Source of the DNA: Thermoplasmatales archaeon ex4484_36
GTDB lineage: Archaea; Thermoplasmatota; Penumbrarchaeia; Penumbrarchaeales; EX4484-36
Direction of reading: 5' to 3'
Length of the DNA stretch: 8,001 nucleotides
NCBI GenBank assembly: GCA_002254765.1
Contig: NJDV01000028.1
Coordinates: forward strand, 1-8,001
Below, one piece after another: positions 1 to 5,800 of the stretch; within the stretch, counting starts at the first letter, position 1, and each line of letters starts with the position of its first letter. A program made the translations under genes and the position numbers. The notes beneath the pieces are model-generated. The model was given only the letters and a program-made list of their open reading frames with translations. It searched no databases and was not told where the DNA came from.

Positions 1-334
1 GAGCTTGAAGAGATGGCTGAGATGTATGACGAGTTCAGAAAGGTCAACGCAGATATCCTGAGCATAAGCACAGACACCGCCTACGTCCATAAAGCGTGGC
101 ATGATACCTCAAGGGCAGTATCAAAGGTTCGCTTCCCCATGGTGGCAGACCCCACTGGGAGAATATCAAGGGCATACGGCACCTACATAGAAGACGAGGG
201 AGTATCATGGAGGGCCACCTTCATAGAAGGCGTCAAAGTTCGTCAGGGAGAACCCGGGGCACGCGTGCCCAGCTAGCTGGGAGCCTGGGATGGAATCTCT
301 CAAAATAGATTTGGATCTTGTCGGAAAGATATAG
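1..334 (+). pseudogene. 2-Cys peroxiredoxin (AhpC/TSA family), 5'-truncated by the window and frame-disrupted
   Basis: Frame 1 runs from base 1 and shows peroxiredoxin landmarks: the STDT segment, KAWHDTS, FPMVADPTGRISRAYG, and WRATFI with the conserved active-site-region Arg. After TFI (about base 225) this frame reads unrelated residues to a stop at 274-276. In frame 2, bases 227-334 read [11 protein letters not shown], then CPASWEPG with the resolving Cys (codon 266-268), then the usual tail DLVGKI and a TAG at 332-334. In intact family members roughly 28-30 residues (the IDPEG...HD...GR segment) separate TFI from the ASKFVRE-like helix, so an internal deletion plus frame change is inferred near 222-229. 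The family reduces hydrogen and alkyl peroxides in the cytoplasm through a peroxidatic Cys, which would lie upstream of this window. Either a true pseudogene or an assembly error; family identity is secure. Confidence 0.85.
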
Positions 335-350
335 AGAACAGATGTGCCTC

Positions 351-389
351 GATGATAGGGGTCCTCCCCTTCATCATTTTCTTTTTCTC
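351..389 (+). terminator. hairpin plus T-rich tract after the peroxiredoxin remnant
   Basis: Bases 351-375 form an inverted repeat: GATGA and AGGGG on the left pair with CCCCT and TCATC on the right, with one T/T mismatch and a TCCT loop. A T-rich run (ATTTTCTTTTTCTC, 376-389) follows on the plus strand. This suits a transcription end for the peroxiredoxin gene that stops 17 bases earlier. It overlaps the last codons of the convergent HNH gene. Archaea mainly need the T tract, so the hairpin may be incidental. Confidence 0.45.
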
Positions 390-922
390 AGTATGCTTTC
401 AAGACAGTAAACAGTGAGTACGCTCTCTTCGCAGAGGTGAGAGATCTCACACTCGTTGCAGAGCCTTTCAAGGTCTGCCCTCCCCACATCCAACGACCCT
501 CTCTCGTCGTGAAGACGATAGAGGAGCTTTAAGTACTTCCCCTCAACAACTCTTGGAAGGTGGTCTCTGCCCTCCAGACCGTACCACTCGTACACTCCTT
601 TGCTGCCCTTTGAGGAGTTGCAGCTCCTGCACGCCATAACCGCATTGTCCGGGGTGTCTGGCCCACCCCGGCTTAGTGGGATGAGGTGGTCAACGGAGAG
701 ATTCCCCTTCGCTCCACAGTATATGCACTCGTCCAGGCGCTCACGCTCTTTGACGTACTCTCTTATTGAGCTAGACCATTCGATCTCACCGCTCCGCAGC
801 TTCTTATAGCGATCCATTATAAAGCGGTAATTGCTCTTACCCATCCCTGCGGAGGCAGCTATTATCTTGGCATACTGCCAGAAAATTAAGTCCCTTATGG
901 TTTTAACCGCCGCCGGAGGCAT
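374..922 (-). CDS. HNH endonuclease-family protein with C-terminal Cys cluster
   Basis: A 182-residue protein. An N-terminal helical region (1-60, beginning MPPAAVKTIRDL) precedes a zinc-type HNH core: C66-x2-C69, VDH (D78, H79 as catalytic His region), N93, C98-x2-C101 followed by N102 and K105. The two CxxC pairs would hold a structural zinc and the His-Asn-His-like core would cut DNA with a divalent metal. A further cluster, C155-x2-C158-x5-C164-x8-C173, lies at the C terminus and is not part of a minimal HNH domain. The ATG at 922-920 is preferred because GGTGAT (a full anti-16S match) precedes it by four bases; in-frame ATG 928 and GTG 934 are alternatives. The start lies inside the cupin gene's end, suggesting translational coupling. 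The cellular role is unknown: no intron, intein or restriction partner is visible, so defence or repair roles are only possibilities. Confidence 0.8.
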   Translation of the reverse strand: MPPAAVKTIRDLIFWQYAKIIAASAGMGKSNYRFIMDRYKKLRSGEIEWSSSIREYVKERERLDECIYCGAKGNLSVDHLIPLSRGGPDTPDNAVMACRSCNSSKGSKGVYEWYGLEGRDHLPRVVEGKYLKLLYRLHDERGSLDVGRADLERLCNECEISHLCEESVLTVYCLESILRKRK

Positions 923-1253
923 TCTCATCACCACGGCTTTTTAGCGCTTCTGGTTCAAACATAAGGACTAAAGCCCCCTCTTCGCTTACGGGGGCGTGCT
1001 CAACTCCCCGGGGAACCACGACCATCTCTCCCTCCCCAAGCACCACGTCCACTCCTTCCTTCACCCTTATCTTCACTTCTCCCTTGAGAACGTAGAAAAG
1101 CTCATCCTCTCCACGGTGAACGTGCCAGTGGTACTCACCTTTGAAGAGGGCCATCCTCACCACGTGATCGTTCACATTCAGTAGCTTAAGGGGCGTCCAG
1201 GGTTTGTTCAACCTTTTTGAAATCTCTTTCGGCGATACCTTGGTGATTTTCAT
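903..1253 (-). CDS. small single-domain cupin (cupin_2 type)
   Basis: A complete 116-residue cupin. Motif 1 is G39...H44-x-H46-x4-E51-x6-G58 and motif 2 is P81-x-G83-x2-H86-x-P88, giving three His and one Glu as likely metal ligands. The protein is a single beta-barrel with a short polar C-terminal tail ending in glycines. Members of this group are cytoplasmic and range from isomerases and oxygenases to small-molecule binding proteins, so no reaction can be assigned. It is the first gene of a two-gene unit with the HNH gene, which begins before the cupin stop. The start codon ATG 1253 lies about 25-30 bases from a TATA-like element at 1278-1286, which suggests a leaderless or nearly leaderless mRNA. 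It diverges from the rubrerythrin-like gene, but a functional link is not shown. Confidence 0.85.
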   Translation of the reverse strand: MKITKVSPKEISKRLNKPWTPLKLLNVNDHVVRMALFKGEYHWHVHRGEDELFYVLKGEVKIRVKEGVDVVLGEGEMVVVPRGVEHAPVSEEGALVLMFEPEALKSRGDENASGGG

Positions 1254-1277
1254 GGAGGATTTTGATTCACCTGCCTG

Positions 1278-1286
1278 TATATAAAA
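1278..1286 (-). promoter_or_regulatory. TATA box of the cupin-HNH unit
   Basis: On the minus strand this reads TTTTATATA, a good archaeal TATA match. The cupin ATG at 1253 lies about 25-30 bases downstream of it, where transcription would start. The mRNA would therefore carry almost no 5' leader. Confidence 0.6.
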
Positions 1287-1309
1287 TAAACCCCCTCACC
1301 GCACAAAAA

Positions 1310-1315
1310 TTTAAA
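1310..1315 (+). promoter_or_regulatory. TATA box of the rubrerythrin-like gene
   Basis: TTTAAA preceded by an A-rich run (AAAAA, 1305-1309). A start about 25 bases downstream falls near 1337-1340, just ahead of the GGTGAT at 1339-1344. It sits back to back with the cupin TATA box in a 95-base divergent region. Confidence 0.55.
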
Positions 1316-1338
1316 GCGTGCCCGCCCTAATCTCACAC

Positions 1339-1344
1339 GGTGAT
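1339..1344 (+). promoter_or_regulatory. ribosome binding site of the rubrerythrin-like gene
   Basis: GGTGAT matches the archaeal anti-Shine-Dalgarno sequence and ends four bases before ATG 1349-1351. This fixes the start of the gene. Confidence 0.6.
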
Positions 1345-1348
1345 CTAT

Positions 1349-1774
1349 ATGGACTTAAGTGGCTACACACTGGAGGACCTTCTCCTAGCGGCCATAAAAA
1401 GCGAGGTTGAGAGTGAGAGAATATATTCCAGCCTCGCCGGAAGGGTGGGGAACTTCTTTTTGAAGGATCGCCTCAACTTTCTAGCGGGGGAGGAGAGGAG
1501 ACACAGAGCATCGATGTAGTGCTGCCCGAGAGGACCCCAGTACCGCTTCCCTCCGTGAAGTACTCCGATGAGGCAGCGGTGAGCTCCATAGTGGAGCAGG
1601 CCATGGCGGCAGAGGAGGCTGCCAGGGATTTTTACCTCTCTCTCATCCGAGATGCTAAAGGCCCTCTCCAGAATGGAGGAGGGACACTACAGGCTCCTTG
1701 AGGCGGAGCTTGAGAACATACGCACCCTGGAAGAATACGAGGAGGGGTGGCCCATGATGCACGCCGGCCCCTGA
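1349..1774 (+). pseudogene. rubrerythrin-like / ferritin-like diiron protein, broken in two places
   Basis: Three reading segments together spell a four-helix ferritin-like protein. Segment A (frame 2, 1349 to about 1510) has helix 1 with candidate ligand Glu (AIKSEVESERIY) and helix 2 with E49-R-R-H52, then stops at TAG 1517-1519. Segment B (frame 1, about 1508-1657) continues SIDVVLPERTPVPLPSVK and helix 3 (MAAEEAARDFY). Segment C (frame 2 again, about 1655-1774) gives helix 4, ALSRMEEGHYRLLEAEL with EEGH, and a tail WPMMHAGP ending at TGA 1772-1774. Compared with relatives as remembered, about 10-12 residues are missing at the first junction and about 8-10 at the second; the two frame changes cancel. 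Rubrerythrin-family proteins reduce peroxide or bind iron through two ExxH-containing helix pairs. All ligand motifs survive at the DNA level, but no single frame makes the protein. True decay or assembly error. Confidence 0.8.
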
Positions 1775-4700
1775 TCACACCTTCCCGCTCTTAACCTCCG
1801 GCTCCTCCTCTGGGGGTCTATCCTTGGCTTTTGCCTCCCCCTTCCCTCTGCTTCTCATGTAAAAAACCGCCCCTAGGGCTCCAACTAAAGCTATCAGGAG
1901 CACTGCCAACCAAAGAAGGGACCCTCCTCCCTCCTTCTTCAGGGTTATCTTCTCCTCCACCTCCTCCTCTCCGTAGGGAATCTCCACCTTAACGCTCCTT
2001 TTATTGTAGCCTTCGCCCTCCACCGTGAGGGTATATGTGGCGTTAGATGGTACATAACCCAGGTGGACCCACCCATCCTCATCAGAGGTGTACTCCATCC
2101 CTTCAAAGGTGAGAGAAGCCCCTTCAATTCCCCTACCGTCCTTATCCACAATCCTTATTGAAAGGTTACATAATGGAGGCCCGGCGGGTGTCATGTTGAG
2201 CGTCAAGTTGGTCCACTTGAGGATCTTAACCTCCACATCGAAGGGAGATGGAGAGACGAACCCATCTGCGTTTACACTGATTGTCCAGGGGCCCGGCTCA
2301 AGTGTTCCCGAATAGACCCCGGGGGAGATCTCAGCGAGGCCCATTTGAGCGCTTCTCCCCGAAGCCCTGACGGCGGCGCCTGTGATAAAAGTACCGTCTC
2401 TTGAAGATAGAATTTCAATTCTCAGGTAGCCTTCAAAGGGTGGTGTCTTAAATGTGTAGAAGTTCCCCCCGTTGTCATCTGCGACGCTGTTCCCTGAAGG
2501 CTCCTCTGAATAGACCCAGAAGTAATATGTAGCGTTATGGGCTAGACGATCCACAAAAATCGTGTGGTGAAGTGAATATTCCTCCTCGCTATATTCTTGC
2601 ATGTTCTCAGTGGAGGTGCCCAGATGCAGAGTCCCCTGCGTCACCTGATCGGTGTCCCACTCCACTGTTACCTGATAAAGGTCAACCTTCCATGTGAGGT
2701 TTGAGACAACAGGCCACGTTATGTCTGGGGTTGTGATGTACGCCATGGGAGCTGGGAGGGAGGGATTGGAAGCCTCATCATAGGCGAGCACTGTGAGGGT
2801 GTATTCGGTCTCCGGAAGGAGGTCAAAAACCTCAAAGGTGTTATCTGTGGTCTCTCCTGCCAGAAGGAAACCTTCTATTCCCCCACCCCCTCTCCTTCCC
2901 ATGGCCACAAAAATCCTGTAAATGACCACGTCCTCTGAGGACGATTCCGACCAAAGAAGTGTGGCGTTTATTCCGCCGTATCCTACCACCCACAGGGATG
3001 AGGGCCTCTCTGGGGGTACGTAATCCCTTGCAATTGCCGTGACGGGAGGCGAGAGGTCGCTTTCTATTCCCTCTTCGTCCACTGCACTGACCCTGTAGGT
3101 CCTTGAAGTGCCATTCTCAACCCCCACATCCCTGAAGGAGGCGCTAGTGCTCTCTCCGAGAAGCTGAAGGGTGTTTCCAACCAGATAGACCCTGTAGAGG
3201 TCCGTGTCGTCCTCGTTGTCTTTCCAGGTGATAAGGATCTCATCTCCCCCTTCCACTGGATGCGCTTCAACGCCTGAAGGTATCGCCGGTGCTCTTATGT
3301 CTGAGGTCCTAAAAACCTCAATATGGTCAAAGGAGGTATTGACGCTCCTCTCCTCCTGCCATGACCTATCCACAGTTGCGTTCACCGTTATTGTAAAGAG
3401 ATGTTCGGTCAGGGAGGAATCATCATAGGTAATGTGCGGGATCCACCATGGGCCTGCTGTGCCGTTCTCATCCGTTGGAGGGGAAGTCCCTGAAAAGAGG
3501 GCAGTGGCGCGGAAGGTTGAATTATCTAGGCTCAGGAGATACTCCACCCCGGGGGCTGCTACATCGTCGGAGAAGAGGACCTTAAGTCCAATCAGATGGT
3601 AGGTGGTAAGGGTGGAGGAGTCTATGTATCCGTAGCCTGAAAAGGTGGTGTTGTAGAAGTGGGCCCGGGAGGAGCGGGAGAGGTAGAAGGTTTCCGAGCT
3701 CCCTATGCCCTCAAAGAGCGTTGAGTTGAAGAGGTGAAGTGTAGAGTTCTCCATAAGGAGGGAGACTCCTGAATAAGAGGAGGGCCTGAGAAGAAGGTTT
3801 TCGCCGTTGATATCACTGGAATCTATTGTATGGAGGCCCCGTTCAAGGGTTGAGTTGAGAAAGGTCACATTCTGAGATCCAAGAACCCACGTAGAGCCTG
3901 GGGAACACCCCACTTCTCTTATAACAGCGTCCGTTGTGCCTGCTATGATCACCTCACCTTTATCCGTCAGGTTGAAGACCCCCCCGCTCTCCCCATAGAT
4001 ATAGTATATGGGCTTGCCGCCGAAGGTGTTCGTCTCTCCGATAGTGTGTCTGAGGAAATCCTGGCCTTCGCCGGTAATTATAATCCCCTCCGAGAGGTTT
4101 CCATCTATCCTCAGATAGGAGGCTAAGACCCTCTGCGATTCCTTCAGGAAAAGCCCGGCACCATTGCTCCCTGTTATCTTAACATTGTTTAGATTGAAAT
4201 CCACGCATCGGAAGAGGTATATCACCTGAGCCCCGTCGGAGAATGCACCGCCGCCCTGAAGATAGGACCTCGTCAAATTGGAAAGCTTAAGGGCCCTACC
4301 GGATGTGGAGGTAAAATCAGAATTCGCTGAGTGAAGGCTCCCACCCCCCTCCATAACAAAGCTGTTCTCCCGGGAGGTAAAGTTGCATTGGCTCAGTTCC
4401 ACCAGGACAGAATCTTCTGAGACAAAGGAGCGGGAGAGAGAGCTTAAGGTGGTGTTCATCATGGTAATGCTTCCAGTGCCTATGGCCCTCAAGGACTCTC
4501 TGGAGGTCTCCAGATAGGAATCGTGAATGGAAATGTCACCATTATTTCCCAGTTTGAAAAGGGTACCCCCTGCCCCTACCACCCTCAATCCCCGTGCGTC
4601 AATCTGCGTTGTGAGGTTTATTGAGTAGCCCTCTGATCCGTAAATTTCGCAGGAGCGCACAATAAGCTTCCCCCCTCCTGCCGCTCCTGTGTGAAGGGCA

Positions 4701-5599
4701 GTGGTGCAATTATAATATACCTCTTGGTCGAGTATCGGTCCGTTGCTTCCCCGATAGAACATTCCCACTGAGCAGCGGTAATAGTCATTGTTGTTTAAGG
4801 TAAGAGGGGAAGAGGTATCGTTAAGGTAAACACCCCATTGGCAGTCAGAAAAGGTGTTCTGATCAAGTTTGGGAACCCAGTCGCTTTCAAGGAAGACTCC
4901 AACGGTTGAGTTGTGAATCTCGTTGCCCCATATTCCCCCACCGGAGGAGGTGTACCCGTGGGCCACCATAATGCCCTCCCCACATAGAGAGATGGTGTTA
5001 CCGTAGATATTGGCATAGGACCTCTGCAGGTATATTCCATGGCCACTTATGTTCTGAATTGTGTTGCCTGAGATCCTTATGTTCCCACAGGAGAGAGATG
5101 TTCTTAAGTCCCCTCCGTGAACCCAAATGCCTTGTTTGCTGTCTTTGATATTTGCGTTCTGGATCGTATGTCCATAACCATACTGGATCTTTATGGCGGC
5201 ATCGTTCCACGTGCCTCCCGAGTAGGAGTAGGTACCCCCGTTGATGGTCACGGGGGAAGAGGATGTGATAATGAGGGCTGCACCCCTTGTCCCGGGAGGG
5301 CCGGGGTCATCGGAGGATGCCGCAAGATGAAAGCTTTCCCCCGGGGCAGCTTTAAGGGTTATTCCACGATAGATGAAAAGTCTCTCATGGTACTCACCTG
5401 AGTGCACCACGATTGTAGAGCCCTCCGCCGCTGAATCTATAGCGATCTGAACTGAGGGGAACTCATAACCTTCGCCCACATGTAGCTCCCCCTCTTTCAG
5501 CTCCTGATCGCCGTTCTGGGTGAATGCAGTGGTCAGGATAGCAAGAGAAAGCACACTCGCCGCAACAAACACCATCACCTGCGTCCCATGCAAATTCAT
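1775..5599 (-). CDS. giant exported beta-helix / fibronectin III surface protein with C-terminal membrane anchor
   Basis: A 1274-residue protein. Residues 8-26 are a hydrophobic export signal, unusual in lacking Lys or Arg before it. Residues 48-85 resemble the start of NosD-type beta-helices (SVQIAIDSAAEGSTIVVHSG). Parallel beta-helix rungs follow to about 690; clear GNT/QNT-type rungs start at 178, 200, 225, 247, 270 and 292, about 22-25 residues apart. Three FN3-like domains lie at about 770-855, 862-957 and 962-1053, then two carboxypeptidase-regulatory-like beta domains (about 1057-1136, 1143-1220), one membrane helix (about 1227-1248) and a charged cytoplasmic tail. I count about 27 N-x-S/T sequons, all outside the tail, fitting a glycosylated cell-surface protein. 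Function could be glycan binding, adhesion or polysaccharide processing; no catalytic set was recognised. ATG 5599 is supported by AGGTGG seven bases upstream. Its stop directly abuts that of the rubrerythrin-like gene. Confidence 0.88.
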   Translation of the reverse strand: MNLHGTQVMVFVAASVLSLAILTTAFTQNGDQELKEGELHVGEGYEFPSVQIAIDSAAEGSTIVVHSGEYHERLFIYRGITLKAAPGESFHLAASSDDPGPPGTRGAALIITSSSPVTINGGTYSYSGGTWNDAAIKIQYGYGHTIQNANIKDSKQGIWVHGGDLRTSLSCGNIRISGNTIQNISGHGIYLQRSYANIYGNTISLCGEGIMVAHGYTSSGGGIWGNEIHNSTVGVFLESDWVPKLDQNTFSDCQWGVYLNDTSSPLTLNNNDYYRCSVGMFYRGSNGPILDQEVYYNCTTALHTGAAGGGKLIVRSCEIYGSEGYSINLTTQIDARGLRVVGAGGTLFKLGNNGDISIHDSYLETSRESLRAIGTGSITMMNTTLSSLSRSFVSEDSVLVELSQCNFTSRENSFVMEGGGSLHSANSDFTSTSGRALKLSNLTRSYLQGGGAFSDGAQVIYLFRCVDFNLNNVKITGSNGAGLFLKESQRVLASYLRIDGNLSEGIIITGEGQDFLRHTIGETNTFGGKPIYYIYGESGGVFNLTDKGEVIIAGTTDAVIREVGCSPGSTWVLGSQNVTFLNSTLERGLHTIDSSDINGENLLLRPSSYSGVSLLMENSTLHLFNSTLFEGIGSSETFYLSRSSRAHFYNTTFSGYGYIDSSTLTTYHLIGLKVLFSDDVAAPGVEYLLSLDNSTFRATALFSGTSPPTDENGTAGPWWIPHITYDDSSLTEHLFTITVNATVDRSWQEERSVNTSFDHIEVFRTSDIRAPAIPSGVEAHPVEGGDEILITWKDNEDDTDLYRVYLVGNTLQLLGESTSASFRDVGVENGTSRTYRVSAVDEEGIESDLSPPVTAIARDYVPPERPSSLWVVGYGGINATLLWSESSSEDVVIYRIFVAMGRRGGGGIEGFLLAGETTDNTFEVFDLLPETEYTLTVLAYDEASNPSLPAPMAYITTPDITWPVVSNLTWKVDLYQVTVEWDTDQVTQGTLHLGTSTENMQEYSEEEYSLHHTIFVDRLAHNATYYFWVYSEEPSGNSVADDNGGNFYTFKTPPFEGYLRIEILSSRDGTFITGAAVRASGRSAQMGLAEISPGVYSGTLEPGPWTISVNADGFVSPSPFDVEVKILKWTNLTLNMTPAGPPLCNLSIRIVDKDGRGIEGASLTFEGMEYTSDEDGWVHLGYVPSNATYTLTVEGEGYNKRSVKVEIPYGEEEVEEKITLKKEGGGSLLWLAVLLIALVGALGAVFYMRSRGKGEAKAKDRPPEEEPEVKSGKV

Positions 5600-5606
5600 A
5601 ATATTA

Positions 5607-5612
5607 CCACCT
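5607..5612 (-). promoter_or_regulatory. ribosome binding site of the beta-helix protein gene
   Basis: Reads AGGTGG on the minus strand, seven bases before ATG 5599-5597. This supports that start and shows the transcript has a short leader, unlike the two neighbouring leaderless-type genes. Confidence 0.65.
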
Positions 5613-5650
5613 TTAAAAAAGTCCTAAACCCTTACCTATTGACCCCTTCC

Positions 5651-5658
5651 TATTTAAA
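5651..5658 (-). promoter_or_regulatory. TATA box of the beta-helix protein gene
   Basis: Reads TTTAAATA on the minus strand. Transcription about 25 bases downstream would begin near 5628, giving a leader of about 28 bases that contains the AGGTGG site. Confidence 0.6.
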
Positions 5659-5665
5659 CATTTGT

Positions 5666-5683
5666 ATTCTAGAATATCTAGAT
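5666..5683. promoter_or_regulatory. paired CTAG palindromes, candidate operator
   Basis: Two perfect palindromes lie end to end: ATTCTAGAAT (5666-5675) and ATCTAGAT (5676-5683), so TCTAGA occurs twice with a three-base spacer. The pair is seven bases upstream of the beta-helix gene's TATA box, where an archaeal activator or a repressor dimer could bind. The regulator is unknown. Confidence 0.4.
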
Positions 5684-5690
5684 TTTGCAC

Positions 5691-5759
5691 CTTGTCTTAA
5701 CATCCCCTATCATTCTTCCTTATAACTTGCATAACTCATATTCTTGCTCTTAACATTCC
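5691..5759 (+). repeat. short direct repeats in the divergent promoter region
   Basis: CTTGTCTTAACATCCC (5691-5706) recurs nearly intact as CTTGCTCTTAACATTCC (5743-5759). The shared core TCTTAACAT is offset by 53 bases, close to five DNA turns. Between them ATAACTTGC (5722-5730) is followed at once by ATAACTCAT (5731-5739). These may be regulator half-sites, but the region is AT-rich and short matches can arise by chance. Confidence 0.3.
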
Positions 5760-5769
5760 GATACAAAGA

Positions 5770-5776
5770 TTTAAAA
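5770..5776 (+). promoter_or_regulatory. TATA box of the tandem Ig-like protein gene
   Basis: TTTAAAA preceded by a purine-rich AAAGA element resembling a BRE. A start about 25 bases downstream falls at about 5797-5801, on or just before ATG 5801, so the message is probably leaderless. No Shine-Dalgarno site precedes the ATG. Confidence 0.6.
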
Positions 5777-5800
5777 CGGGCGAAGTGTACACTACCTCTT

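Noticed and set aside
923..934. GTG 934 or ATG 928 as start of the HNH gene
   Set aside because: GGTGAT overlaps or sits too close to these codons but is properly spaced for ATG 922; the alternatives add only two to four residues.
1267..1272. AGGTGA (minus strand) as ribosome binding site of the cupin gene
   Set aside because: It is 13 bases from the ATG and probably upstream of the transcription start predicted from the TATA box.
1507..1656. AGCATC / GATGCT inverted pair as an excised-element boundary in the rubrerythrin-like gene
   Set aside because: Six-base matches 139 bases apart are expected by chance, and material is missing at each end rather than inserted between; kept only as a note in the finding.
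1519..1701. Independent 60-residue protein starting at GTG 1519
   Set aside because: Its residues continue the rubrerythrin-like protein (linker and helix 3); it is a piece of the broken gene.
1775..5599. DNA-level tandem repeats in the beta-helix gene
   Set aside because: The protein rungs repeat in pattern only; no near-identical nucleotide repeats were seen, so no repeat array is claimed.
5744..5800. Longer start for the tandem Ig-like protein at 5744
   Set aside because: The extra 19 codons cross the TATA box at 5770-5776, and the signal peptide only makes sense when starting at 5801 or 5807.
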